Shown piece by piece: positions 1 through 8,750 of a DNA stretch of 56,569 bases (its first letter is position 1; every line of letters starts with the position of its first letter). Below the pieces are notes generated by a model, which was not told the DNA's origin, did not search any database, and saw only the letters and a list, made by a program, of their open reading frames with translations. Where the stretch lies: NCBI GenBank assembly GCA_937915835.1, contig CALGHA010000015.1:1-56569 (forward strand), read 5' to 3'. This stretch comes from an uncultured Fretibacterium sp. Its GTDB lineage: Bacteria > Synergistota > Synergistia > Synergistales > Aminobacteriaceae. Made by a program: the position numbers and the translations under genes.

Positions 1-1383
1 ATGGGCGTAATCGTTACCAGAGCAGCAGCAAGTTCCGAGCTTGGCCCGGACCTCATCAACTCATTCACACGTTATCCTAGACCGCTGTATATCGCTGCAG
101 GAATGCTCTTATCGCTGGGACTCATTCCCGGACTTCCGACAGCTCCATTTGTTGGGCTGGCATTGCTGACTGGATTCTTGGGATATTCCGTGAGCCGCGA
201 GGCAGAACTCCATTCAATCACCGCTGAGGAAAAAGCCGCTATGTCTCCTTCAGGCCAAGCCATGCCGTCAGGACAAGCAGCACCCTCCGGCCAAGCAGGT
301 GCACCCGGAGCTCAGGCAGAACCCCCCAAAGCTGAGCCGGTATCTCCTGAGGACGTTATGAAGCTCCTGACCGTTGAGCCTATGGAGGCAGAAATCGGCT
401 ACGCAATTATCCCGCTGATTGACCCCGGACAGGGCGGCGATATGCTGGAACGTATAGGCACAATCCGCAAGCAAATGGCGTTAGAGATGGGTATAGTCGT
501 CCCTCCGATTCGAATCCGCGATAACATCCAGATTAAGCCCACAGAATACATTTTGCGCGTCAAAGGTGCTGAAGCAGGAAGAGGTGAGCTTTTGCCCGAT
601 CACTACTTAGCTATGAACACCGGAGCAGTTGCTGAGGACTTGATAGGCGTTCCTACAAAAGAGCCAGCGTTTGGGCTTCCGGCATTATGGATTTCTCCGG
701 ACTTGCGCGACAAAGCCGAAGCTATGGGCTATACCGTCGTTGATGCTCCTTCTGTCTTAGCAACTCACTTATCCGAAGTCATCAAGAAGAACGGTGCGGA
801 ATTATTAACTCGTCAGGAAGTCCAGAAACTTACGGACATGGTGAAAGAAACTGCTCCGGCCGTCGTAAATGAATTATTAGCGTCGCTCTCACTCGGAGAA
901 ATTCAGAAGGTCTTGCAGAATTTAATCCGTGAACAAATTCCAATTAGGGACTTGGTTACGATATTTGAGGCTCTCGCGGATTACGGCAAAATGTCCCGAA
1001 GCGTCGATTTCTTAACCGAACGAGCAAGAGAAGCATTATCACGGTTAATCTCGATAAAAATTCAGGGCCCCGACGGAATAATCACAGCCGCAACACTTTC
1101 GCCGAATTGGGAACAAAAAATTATGGCCGGTGTCGATGGCGATTTAACAAGAGGTTGGCAGTTGAACTTGGACCCCAGAGAAGTACAGAAAATGATTGGG
1201 GCGATTTCACGTGCTATGGAAAATATGATCGTAAAAAATTTGCCTCCTGTTTTGCTCGTTCATCCTGATGTAAGATTAATCGTGCGAAAATTAATCGAAG
1301 GCTCAATACAAAATATATTCGTCGTGTCATATAATGAAATTGTTCGCGGCGTTCAGATAAAAACAGTCGGAATGGTGGAGTAA
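1..1383 (+). CDS. flhA: Flagellar export protein FlhA (5' end outside window)
   Basis: FlhA is the inner-membrane export gate of the flagellar type III secretion system. The visible part starts inside the membrane domain with the family segment GVIVTRAA, followed by a last pair of hydrophobic stretches (about residues 25-62), and runs through the cytoplasmic FlhA-C domain to a TAA stop. The first roughly 240 residues of a normal FlhA lie upstream of the window, so the ATG at position 1 is not the true start. Between the membrane and cytoplasmic domains is a Pro/Gly/Gln/Ala-rich stretch (residues about 81-112, repeats of PSGQA), longer and more repetitive than I expect for this linker. It heads a run of + strand flagellar genes; the next gene starts 3 bases after the stop. 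Confidence 0.95.
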   Translation: MGVIVTRAAASSELGPDLINSFTRYPRPLYIAAGMLLSLGLIPGLPTAPFVGLALLTGFLGYSVSREAELHSITAEEKAAMSPSGQAMPSGQAAPSGQAGAPGAQAEPPKAEPVSPEDVMKLLTVEPMEAEIGYAIIPLIDPGQGGDMLERIGTIRKQMALEMGIVVPPIRIRDNIQIKPTEYILRVKGAEAGRGELLPDHYLAMNTGAVAEDLIGVPTKEPAFGLPALWISPDLRDKAEAMGYTVVDAPSVLATHLSEVIKKNGAELLTRQEVQKLTDMVKETAPAVVNELLASLSLGEIQKVLQNLIREQIPIRDLVTIFEALADYGKMSRSVDFLTERAREALSRLISIKIQGPDGIITAATLSPNWEQKIMAGVDGDLTRGWQLNLDPREVQKMIGAISRAMENMIVKNLPPVLLVHPDVRLIVRKLIEGSIQNIFVVSYNEIVRGVQIKTVGMVE

Positions 1384-1386
1384 TTT

Positions 1387-1773
1387 ATGCGTGTAACTAA
1401 CTATAATTATGATGATTTAGTCCTCAGATATTCCCAAACAGCTAGAGCCCTCAACTCAGGGAAATTTGATAACTCACTCGCTGTCGCTGAAAATTCACGG
1501 ATGGTTGACGTTTTACCTGATGAGATTTCAGGTGCTGTCAACTTCGATAAAGTTCTCGCTTCCGTTGAAAGTTCTAGAGAGATCGACAGTGTCATTGCTG
1601 AAGCCGCAAAGTTTTACGCTCAACGGGGAAATTCAGGCAAGGACGAGATTTTAACGTTTGTCGCAAAAAAAACCGACGGGCCTGATACTTTACTCATTGA
1701 AGCCGCTAATGCTTACTCCCAAGCTCAGAACGTGTACGGACGTTTTGACAGCGTCCTTCGCGGTGATGCCTGA
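1387..1773 (+). CDS. Unknown 128-residue protein between flhA and flhF
   Basis: Not recognised. A soluble, mostly helical, acidic protein of 128 residues without signal peptide or membrane segment. It sits 3 bases after flhA and 2 bases before flhF, so it is almost certainly co-transcribed and translated with them. Its first five residues, MRVTN, are the same as those of FlhF, and the first 16 bases of the two genes differ at only two third-codon positions. The conserved placement suggests a role in flagellar biogenesis; that is inference from position only. Confidence 0.75.
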   Translation: MRVTNYNYDDLVLRYSQTARALNSGKFDNSLAVAENSRMVDVLPDEISGAVNFDKVLASVESSREIDSVIAEAAKFYAQRGNSGKDEILTFVAKKTDGPDTLLIEAANAYSQAQNVYGRFDSVLRGDA

Positions 1774-1775
1774 TA

Positions 1776-3230
1776 ATGCGCGTAACTAACCAAATCACTT
1801 TCACAGCTAAAGATGACGCGGAAGCCCTCAGACTTGCCGCTGAACGTTTAGGACGTGATGCCGTAATTCTCTCAACTCAGATGGTCAAAGAAGGCGGCGT
1901 GTTAGGTCTCTTTCAACGTTCTGTGCTCAAAGTTACTGCCGGAATTCTCGAGGACGATAACCCGAAACCTGCTCCCAAACCTAAGCAGGCTACTTTATCG
2001 TCGTCGGCTTCGACAATGGATGAGGACACCAGACGCGAAAACTTAATTGCCTTCCAAAAGTTAATGGAGTTCAAAGAACGTGCCACAGCTCCCAATCCTC
2101 CGGCTCCTGCTCAGGAACTCGGCGATGAAGGTTACAGGACAGATAACCTGAAAATTTCTCAAGAAGGCTTAAGAAACGCTTACGGTCTCACAACTAGGCC
2201 TGCTCCCGTACAAATTCCGCCGGCTCCGGTAATTACTCAACCTCAGCCGCAAACACAGCCTGCTCCTCAACCTCCTCAAGCTCAAGCTATGACCAACGAT
2301 GACGCAAAAGTTTTACGTGAACAAGTCGGGGCTTTAGCTGACAGGTTAGATTTGCTGTTACAGAGAATTTCGGCCGTCGAAAATGGAGTGTCGAACGCTA
2401 TGCAGAGAAACTCTAATTTTCAACCGGCTCAAACTTTCACGCCAACTCCTGACTCTGACAGCATAGAAGCTAGATTGAAATCATCCGAAGTCGACGAGAA
2501 ATATATTCGTAAATTATTGGCTGATTACTCAATTTCCGTGCGTAAAGACAAGAACAAGAAATTACAGTTCAATAAATGGTTAGCCGCTCAAATTTCGTGC
2601 TCTGCTGAGGGAGGAAATGACCCAATCGGAGGACGAAAGGTTATGCTGTTAGGCCCGACCGGAGTGGGAAAAACTACGACAATTGCGAAACTCGCGGCGA
2701 TTAAAGCTCTCTGGGAACATAAGAAAGTTTTATTGCTTACGAGTGATACATACAGGATTGCGGCAGTTGAACAGTTAAAGACTTATGCGAAAATTTTAGG
2801 CGTGCCCATTGAGATAATTTTTGACTTAAACACAATCTCTCAGGTCGTCGATGAACATGATAACGCCGATATTATCCTGCTCGACACAGCCGGACGTTCT
2901 CAACGCGATAAAAAAAATATGGACATGTTCGAGAATTTATACAACGCTTATTTACCCGATGCCGTGCATTTAGTTCTTGCCGCCAACATGAAATATAATG
3001 ACATGCTCGACGTTGTTGAACATATTCCGAATATTCCGGTTTCACATTTATTATTTACGAAACTTGATGAAACTGTGAGTTACGGCTCAATTTTTAATAT
3101 TCAACAGGTAATGGGATGCCCCGTTTCATTTTTAACAGTTGGGCAGAATGTCCCTAAAGATATAGAAACAGCTACCGGCTCTAGAATTGCTGACTTCCTA
3201 TTGAAATCTGAACAGGAACGTAAACGATGA
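1776..3230 (+). CDS. flhF: Flagellar biosynthesis GTPase FlhF
   Basis: FlhF is an SRP-type GTPase that helps place and start flagella at the membrane. The 484-residue protein has the usual layout: a short N-terminal B region, a Pro/Gln-rich low-complexity linker (about 60-190) and a C-terminal NG domain. Visible motifs are the P-loop GPTGVGKT (293-300), DTYRIAAVEQL (from 324) and the DTAGR motif (370-374), followed by LFTKLDET. It starts 2 bases after the preceding gene and ends with the sequence QERKR, its stop overlapping the start of a possible 46-codon ORF. FlhG, its regulatory partner, follows. No strong Shine-Dalgarno is seen before this start, so translation is probably coupled. Confidence 0.95.
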   Translation: MRVTNQITFTAKDDAEALRLAAERLGRDAVILSTQMVKEGGVLGLFQRSVLKVTAGILEDDNPKPAPKPKQATLSSSASTMDEDTRRENLIAFQKLMEFKERATAPNPPAPAQELGDEGYRTDNLKISQEGLRNAYGLTTRPAPVQIPPAPVITQPQPQTQPAPQPPQAQAMTNDDAKVLREQVGALADRLDLLLQRISAVENGVSNAMQRNSNFQPAQTFTPTPDSDSIEARLKSSEVDEKYIRKLLADYSISVRKDKNKKLQFNKWLAAQISCSAEGGNDPIGGRKVMLLGPTGVGKTTTIAKLAAIKALWEHKKVLLLTSDTYRIAAVEQLKTYAKILGVPIEIIFDLNTISQVVDEHDNADIILLDTAGRSQRDKKNMDMFENLYNAYLPDAVHLVLAANMKYNDMLDVVEHIPNIPVSHLLFTKLDETVSYGSIFNIQQVMGCPVSFLTVGQNVPKDIETATGSRIADFLLKSEQERKR

Positions 3231-3367
3231 TGTACACGGGTTATTATAAATCTGAGGACTTGAGAATACATGAAAACTTGAAAATCTCACATGTCCGCAT
3301 GAATGATAAATTTGAGGGTTTGAGACAGAAATTTTCAGGCTCCCAATTTTCTAAACAGGAACGTTAA
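3227..3367 (+). CDS. Possible 46-residue protein between flhF and flhG
   Basis: The 145-base gap between flhF and flhG holds an open frame starting ATGATG, overlapping the flhF stop, and ending TAA 8 bases before flhG. It encodes a highly charged 46-residue peptide (MMYTGYYKSEDL at the start, SKQER at the end). The flhF tail and this ORF tail share a 16-base direct repeat (3211-3226 and 3354-3369, 15 of 16 identical) containing CAGGAACG, which may serve as the Shine-Dalgarno for the following ORF in both cases. I recognise no family. The unbroken frame and stop-start overlap support a gene; the short length and lack of a known relative argue for caution. Confidence 0.4.
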   Translation: MMYTGYYKSEDLRIHENLKISHVRMNDKFEGLRQKFSGSQFSKQER

Positions 3368-3375
3368 CGCTAATC

Positions 3376-4362
3376 ATGAGCGAATATTATTACAAAACTG
3401 ACCAAGCTGGAGAATTAAGGCGAATGGTACTCAACGACAAAAAGACATTTGGAAATTCCGGATTTCACGCGGTATCAATATTAAGCGGCAAAGGAGGTGT
3501 CGGAAAAAGCAACATAGCGGCGGGATTGTCATTTGCACTGGCAGATTTCGGGAAAAGAGTAACGCTTATAGATGCAGATTTAGGGATGGCCAACCTTGAT
3601 ATAATCTGCGGAGTATCGAAGGCGAAATACACGATAGAAAATTTATTAGACGGCTCGCGAACACTAGAAGAAATACTTGTACATTTTCGAACGTCTCAAA
3701 GGGCTGTGGACATGAACGGTTCAGTAGCGCTTCTGCCCGGAGGTTTCGGGATAAAAGAAATTGCGGATTTATCAGAATATGAAATGGAAAGATTATTTAC
3801 GTCGTTATCGGAACTTGAAAATATCTCGGATTATATAATTATGGATGCCGGAGCTGGTATACATAAAGGTGTGCTTTCGTTTGCGTATGCATCAGAAATA
3901 ACGATATTGGTAACGACACCTGAACCGACAAGCATAAGAGACGCGTACGGAGTGATAAAATCTCTGGGCTCAGCGGCATGGGGGCCCGACGCATCTTCTA
4001 ATGGGATAATGTTAGTGATAAATAACGTGAACTCAAGTTTAGAAGCCTCCGAAGTTTCAGAACGTATTAGGAGAATATGCATGCAATATTTGGGAAATGC
4101 GCCGATGTATCTTGGATACGTGCTGAAAGATGAAGCAGTCGAACGAGGAGTGAAAAACTGCAAGATATTTTACAATGCCGAGCCTGAAACCAAAGCGAGT
4201 ATTTGTGTTAGAAATTTAGCAGGTGAATTGTTGCGGCATGTTGAGGGAGCAAATATAGAGAAAATCAAAGTTCCCAGTCATATTAATTCTGAAAAACAAA
4301 AGAAGGGGGGAGCAGGATTATTTTTCCGTAAACTCTTTAAGACGATATTAAACCAGAAATGA
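3376..4362 (+). CDS. flhG: Flagellar number regulator FlhG (MinD/ParA-type ATPase)
   Basis: FlhG (also FleN or YlxH) is a MinD-family ATPase that limits flagellar number and stimulates the FlhF GTPase. The 328-residue protein shows the deviant Walker A SGKGGVGKS (37-45), the switch segment LIDADLGMANLDI and a Walker B-like segment ending in DAGAG. An N-terminal DQAGELRR-like stretch (residues 9-16) resembles the FlhF-activating peptide of FlhG proteins. The C-terminus is basic and ends in a short amphipathic-looking segment (LFFRKLFKTIL) that may be a MinD-like membrane anchor. It follows flhF directly. Confidence 0.93.
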   Translation: MSEYYYKTDQAGELRRMVLNDKKTFGNSGFHAVSILSGKGGVGKSNIAAGLSFALADFGKRVTLIDADLGMANLDIICGVSKAKYTIENLLDGSRTLEEILVHFRTSQRAVDMNGSVALLPGGFGIKEIADLSEYEMERLFTSLSELENISDYIIMDAGAGIHKGVLSFAYASEITILVTTPEPTSIRDAYGVIKSLGSAAWGPDASSNGIMLVINNVNSSLEASEVSERIRRICMQYLGNAPMYLGYVLKDEAVERGVKNCKIFYNAEPETKASICVRNLAGELLRHVEGANIEKIKVPSHINSEKQKKGGAGLFFRKLFKTILNQK

Positions 4363-4444
4363 AATATAAAGTTATAATGTTCCGGATAACCCCTAATAAG
4401 ATAATAAGAAAAAATGAGAAAGGAGGAATGGGACTGCTGACGAA

Positions 4445-5521
4445 ATGAAACTCGTTCGGCAGAAAATTATAATGGCGAATAAAATTCGTGTTTTGGTTGT
4501 AGATGACAGCGCGTTAATGAGGCAATTTATCAGCGACATATTAAATTCCGACCCCAGAATAGAAGTTTGCGGGACTGCACGAGACGGGAATGACGCGTTG
4601 AAACAAATTTTCGCGGTTAATCCTGACTTGGTAACTATGGACGTGGAAATGCCCAATATGGACGGATTGAAAGCCCTTGAGGAGATTATGAGGGTTAAGC
4701 CCATGCCTGTTTTGATGTTAAGTTCCATGACACAAGCCGGAGCTGACGCAACAATGAAAGCTTTAGCGCTGGGGTGTGTGGATTTTATCGGGAAACCGGC
4801 CGGGACAATCTCGCTGAATATTAAGGACATTGGGCAGGAAATTATCGATAAGGTCATTACAGCGGCAACAGCAAGAGTACGGGGCTTCACAAGGAGTATT
4901 GCGCCTGCTTCGGATTTCCGGAGAATGTCGGCTCCGGTCTCAACAGGACGGAGGGATATTGTCGCGATTGCGTCTTCAACGGGGGGGCCTATGGCTCTGA
5001 GTGAATTAATCCCGAAATTGCCGAAGAATTTTCCTGTACCTATCGTGATAACTCAGCATATGCCGAAAGAATTTACAGGCTCATTCTCAAAAAGGCTTGA
5101 TGAGACATCGAAAGTTGAAGTTATCGAAGGATTTGACGGGTTAACATTAAAGCCTGGTCGTGTAGTAATTGCGCCTGGAGGTAAACACTTGGTGATAAAA
5201 CGGCGTGCAGGTTCAGCAATTTGTGCCCTCGATGACAGGCCTCCGGTTTTGAGCGTTAAGCCCGCAGCTAATATAATGTTTCAAAGTGTAGCTGAAAATT
5301 ACGGAGGAAATGTCTTATGCGTAATTTTAACAGGAATGGGACGGGACGGAACCGACGGAGCTATGGTGCTTCATCAAAAGGGAGCTTACGTTCTCGTTGA
5401 AAGTCAGAAAACCTGTGTCGTCTACGGAATGCCTAAAGCCGCTGTTGATGCCGGAGTTGTTGACGAAGTTCTGCCATTAAACGAAATTCCTGACGCAATG
5501 GTAAGACTTGTGAAAAATTAA
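4445..5521 (+). CDS. cheB: Chemotaxis response regulator methylesterase CheB
   Basis: CheB removes methyl groups from (and deamidates) chemoreceptors, giving adaptation. A receiver domain comes first (VVDDS near residue 20, probable phosphorylation site in TMDVEMP, Asp66), then a linker and the esterase domain with the catalytic Ser segment ASSTGGP, the TQHMP segment and the GMGRDGTDG loop. The start is uncertain: ATG 4445 lies 18 bases after an AAAGGAGG Shine-Dalgarno, whereas the family normally begins near ATG 4472 (MANKIRVLVV). A 6-codon frame at 4428-4448 overlaps the 4445 start as ATGA and might couple translation. cheA follows 18 bases downstream. Confidence 0.95.
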   Translation: MKLVRQKIIMANKIRVLVVDDSALMRQFISDILNSDPRIEVCGTARDGNDALKQIFAVNPDLVTMDVEMPNMDGLKALEEIMRVKPMPVLMLSSMTQAGADATMKALALGCVDFIGKPAGTISLNIKDIGQEIIDKVITAATARVRGFTRSIAPASDFRRMSAPVSTGRRDIVAIASSTGGPMALSELIPKLPKNFPVPIVITQHMPKEFTGSFSKRLDETSKVEVIEGFDGLTLKPGRVVIAPGGKHLVIKRRAGSAICALDDRPPVLSVKPAANIMFQSVAENYGGNVLCVILTGMGRDGTDGAMVLHQKGAYVLVESQKTCVVYGMPKAAVDAGVVDEVLPLNEIPDAMVRLVKN

Positions 5522-5539
5522 GAAGGGGGAATATTTAAC

Positions 5540-7588
5540 TTGGCCGATATGGATATGAGTCAGTATCTCGGGGCTTTTCTTGATGAGACTGACGATAACG
5601 TAAAAAGATTAGATGATTTACTTTTAGCACTCGAGAAAAATATGGTCGACATGGACGTAATCAATGAAATCTTCCGTGCCGCTCATACTCTAAAGGGAAT
5701 GGCCGGAACAATGGGCTTCACTAACATGATGGGATTAACTCACGCTATGGAAGACAGGCTTGATGCCGCGCGTAAGGGAACTCGTCCGTTGGCTGAAAAT
5801 GACATGAACATGCTGTTTCAGGGCTTGGACACTCTCCAGGAAATGGCTGACGCAATCAGAGGGGGCGGGAATGATACGCAATTCGACGTGTCAGAAATGG
5901 TTACTGAACTGCGCAACGAGAAACCCTCACAAGCTCCTGCTCCGGCTCCTGCACAGGCTCAAGCTCCGGAAAGTTCCAGCGGAGAAATGATCTCGTCCCA
6001 AGATAACGAATGGGTCAAGAAGGCCAATTCCGAAGGTGCTAACGCTTTCAGTGTTCATGTAACTTTGTCGCAGAGTTGCTTGCTTAAGGCCGCCCGTGCT
6101 TACATGGTCGTAAATCGTCTTGAGGAAATTGGCGAGATTTTCAGGTCAGAGCCTGGAACTGAAGCGCTCGAGAAGGAAGAATTTGACTTTGATTTTACGG
6201 TATATGTCGCAACTCCTGCTCCAGCTGAAGAGGTCAAAGCCGCAATTGAGAAAATCGGTGATGTTCAGACCGCTGATGTTCAGGAAGTAAAAGCCGTTGA
6301 AGCCTCTGCACAAGCTCCAGCCGCACCAGCACAAGCTCCAGCCGCTGCACCAGCACAAGCTCCAGCCGCCGAAGCTCCCAAGCAAGAAGCTCCGAAACCT
6401 GCTCCAGCAAAGAAAGAAGGCGCAAAGAAAAGTTCTCAGACAGTCAGAGTTGACATTGGCCGTCTCGATACGTTGATGAACTTGGTCGGTGAACTCGTAA
6501 TTTCCCGTGCAAGAATTGAGCGTCTTGTTCAGGAAAGCCGGTTAAGACAGTTTGACGATACACTTTCGCAATTAGGCCGGATTTCAGGCGATATTCAGGA
6601 GCTTGTTACGAAGTTGCGAATGGTCCCTGTGAGTTTCACGTTTGATAGATTTCCAAGATTGATAAGGGATTTATGCAAGACGCTGAATAAAAATGTTGAG
6701 CTTGTTCTTGAAGGCGAAGACACAGAACTTGACAGGACAGTAATTGACGAGATAGGCGACCCGATGGTTCACTTAATCCGTAACTCTATGGATCACGGCA
6801 TTGAACATCCCGACGAGCGTAAAGCATTAGGCAAACCCGAAAAAGGCATTCTCAAGATTGCGGCATATCAGGAAGGTTCGGGCGTTGTTATCGAAGTCAG
6901 TGATGACGGCGCAGGAATTGACCCTGACAAAGTCAAGAAGAAGGCCATTGAGCGCGGCATAATCACGGAAGACAGAGCAAACATCATGAGCGATGACGAG
7001 GCTACGCAGATTGTTTTGCTTCCAGGCTTCAGCATGGCTAAACAGATTACGGACTTATCCGGACGCGGTGTCGGAATGGACGCGGTTAAAACTAAGGTTG
7101 AACAGTTAGGCGGCCAGTTCGATTTAGTCAGCAAGAAAAACGAAGGAACTCACGTTTATATTCGTCTGCCGTTGACGCTCGCAATTGTTCTCTCACTCTT
7201 AATCAAAGTCGGTGATGAGACTTATGCGATTTCCCTTGAGAACGTTGAAGAGACGATAATGGTACGCAAAGAGGACATCAAGACCGTTCACGGTGAGCCT
7301 ACGACACTTTTGCGCGGAGAAGTTCTCTCACTTAACATTTTAGGCGACATTTTAGGCACAGAGAACATCGAGCACGACAGGGAAGAATACCCGGTTGTAG
7401 TCGTGAAAATCGGGAAAAATAAGATTGGCTTCATAGTCTCGCAGTTAATCGGCCAGCAGGAAATTGTTATTAAGTCGCTGGGAAAATTCTTATCTAAGAT
7501 TGACGGAATAACAGGCGGAACGATTTTAGGCGATGGCAACGTGGCTTTAATCCTTGATGTAGCCTCGTTTTATTCGACAAAGGGGTAA
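5540..7588 (+). CDS. cheA: Chemotaxis histidine kinase CheA
   Basis: CheA autophosphorylates in response to receptor arrays and feeds CheY and CheB. The 682-residue protein contains, in order, an HPt domain (phospho-accepting His49 in AAHTLKG), a P2-like region, a long Ala/Pro/Gln linker (about 255-300), the dimerisation helix pair, the ATPase domain (N box HLIRNSMDHG, G1 DDGAGID, G2 GRGVGMD) and a C-terminal CheW-like domain. The TTG start is preceded by GGGGGA at good spacing; an ATG three codons later is an alternative. No cheW, cheR or cheY is in the window, so the rest of the pathway is elsewhere. Confidence 0.96.
   Translation: MADMDMSQYLGAFLDETDDNVKRLDDLLLALEKNMVDMDVINEIFRAAHTLKGMAGTMGFTNMMGLTHAMEDRLDAARKGTRPLAENDMNMLFQGLDTLQEMADAIRGGGNDTQFDVSEMVTELRNEKPSQAPAPAPAQAQAPESSSGEMISSQDNEWVKKANSEGANAFSVHVTLSQSCLLKAARAYMVVNRLEEIGEIFRSEPGTEALEKEEFDFDFTVYVATPAPAEEVKAAIEKIGDVQTADVQEVKAVEASAQAPAAPAQAPAAAPAQAPAAEAPKQEAPKPAPAKKEGAKKSSQTVRVDIGRLDTLMNLVGELVISRARIERLVQESRLRQFDDTLSQLGRISGDIQELVTKLRMVPVSFTFDRFPRLIRDLCKTLNKNVELVLEGEDTELDRTVIDEIGDPMVHLIRNSMDHGIEHPDERKALGKPEKGILKIAAYQEGSGVVIEVSDDGAGIDPDKVKKKAIERGIITEDRANIMSDDEATQIVLLPGFSMAKQITDLSGRGVGMDAVKTKVEQLGGQFDLVSKKNEGTHVYIRLPLTLAIVLSLLIKVGDETYAISLENVEETIMVRKEDIKTVHGEPTTLLRGEVLSLNILGDILGTENIEHDREEYPVVVVKIGKNKIGFIVSQLIGQQEIVIKSLGKFLSKIDGITGGTILGDGNVALILDVASFYSTKG
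6308..6369 (+). repeat. Short tandem repeat in the cheA linker
   Basis: Three copies of GCACAAGCTCCAGCCGC start at 6308, 6329 and 6353 (periods 21 and 24 bases, both whole codons). They encode repeated AQAPAA units in the flexible linker of CheA. Such in-frame repeats can expand or contract by replication slippage without breaking the gene, changing linker length. Confidence 0.85.
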
Positions 7589-7597
7589 ATAGGGAAA

Positions 7598-8236
7598 ATG
7601 TCAGAACTAGCATCGTTCAATGCAAGACAGCTCGATGCGATAAAGGAAGTCGGGAATATCGGCACCGGGAATGCGGCAACAGCATTAAGCGGACTTTTAG
7701 GCCACATGATACAGATGGAAGTTCCTGAGACCGAGATGGTTTCAATTTACGAGCTTGCTGAACATTTCGGGGATCCTTTGCAGATTGTCGGGGCCGTATT
7801 CGTGCGTTCAACGGGCGGTTTTCAGTGCAGCTTAATTTTTCTTCAGCCTGAAGACGACGCTAATTTAATGGTGGAAATGTTGTTAAAGCAGCAATTCGGA
7901 ACGTTTATTCCCGTTGATGAAATTCCGGCCGAGATGACAGACAGCGCCTTAACCGAAGTCGGAAATATCGTGTTAAGCTCATTTTTGAACGCCATAAACA
8001 TTTTGCTCGGAACCCAGCACCAAATAAGCGTTCCCGGCGTAGCTCACGACATGTTAAGCTCAATCCTGGACGTTGTAGCTTCGATTTACGGCCAATTAGG
8101 CGAGACGGCATTGCTTGTGAACACAGAGTTGAACGTTGAGGGCTTAGAGGCAGGCCGAAAAATTTCCGGACAGATAATATTATTGCCGGACCCTGAGAGT
8201 TTGGATTTATTGCTGAAAAAGTTAAAAGTAGATTGA
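7598..8236 (+). CDS. cheC: CheY-P phosphatase CheC
   Basis: CheC dephosphorylates CheY-P and is regulated through CheD. The 212-residue protein has the two pseudo-symmetric phosphatase motifs of the family: EVGNIGTGNA (Glu17, Asn20) and a second E-x2-N motif in EVGNIVLSSF (Glu120, Asn123), so both active-site halves look intact. It lies 9 bases after cheA and 22 bases before cheD, the usual partner order of the Bacillus/Thermotoga-type adaptation system. Confidence 0.94.
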   Translation: MSELASFNARQLDAIKEVGNIGTGNAATALSGLLGHMIQMEVPETEMVSIYELAEHFGDPLQIVGAVFVRSTGGFQCSLIFLQPEDDANLMVEMLLKQQFGTFIPVDEIPAEMTDSALTEVGNIVLSSFLNAINILLGTQHQISVPGVAHDMLSSILDVVASIYGQLGETALLVNTELNVEGLEAGRKISGQIILLPDPESLDLLLKKLKVD

Positions 8237-8258
8237 TGTTAGTATAGAAGGTGGATTA

Positions 8259-8750
8259 ATGGCAGAAAATAGCATAGTTCTAGGAATGGCTGACTTAATG
8301 GTGGTGCCTGCTCCCGTGAAGTTAATCACGCTTGGTTTAGGTTCATGCATCGGCCTAGTTGTCTATGATACACTCGCGAAAGTTGCCGGAATGGCCCACA
8401 TCATGCTGCCGTTAAGTCGAGGGCTTGGAGCGTCGGAGAAAATCGGGAAATTTGCGGATACGGCCGTGCCAGCCTTAATTGAGGAAATGTTGAAGAAGGG
8501 AGCCACGAAAAACCGGATTAAAGCAAAATTGGCCGGAGGAGCTCAGATGTTTGCGTTGCCCGGTGCAAGTGCAGACTTTCTGACTGTTGGAGCAAAGAAC
8601 GTAGCCGAGACAAAATCCCGTTTAATGCGAATGGGAATAGCTTTAATTTCAGCTGACACAGGCGGTAACAAGGGTCGGACTATAGAGTTTTCGACGAGCA
8701 ATTGGATGCTGAAAGTTAGGACGTTAGGGAAGGGAACGAACGAGATATGA
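8259..8750 (+). CDS. cheD: Chemoreceptor glutamine deamidase CheD
   Basis: CheD deamidates receptor glutamines and forms a complex with CheC that links adaptation to CheY-P. The 163-residue protein carries the catalytic Cys30 in GLGSCIGL and His47 in AHIMLP, spaced as in the family, and a later Thr (in ADTGG) in the expected region. A GGTGG-type ribosome site precedes the ATG, and the 3' end overlaps the sigma factor start by 4 bases (ATGA). Confidence 0.93.
   Translation: MAENSIVLGMADLMVVPAPVKLITLGLGSCIGLVVYDTLAKVAGMAHIMLPLSRGLGASEKIGKFADTAVPALIEEMLKKGATKNRIKAKLAGGAQMFALPGASADFLTVGAKNVAETKSRLMRMGIALISADTGGNKGRTIEFSTSNWMLKVRTLGKGTNEI

Noticed and set aside
4393..4890. 165-codon open frame on the - strand opposite cheB
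   Set aside because: It lies entirely in a non-coding frame of cheB, with no ribosome site or recognisable motif, and codon use follows the opposite strand gene.
6308..6369. Possible CRISPR-like repeat array in cheA
   Set aside because: Only three units, in frame, with periods of 21 and 24 and no spacers; it codes for a flexible linker.
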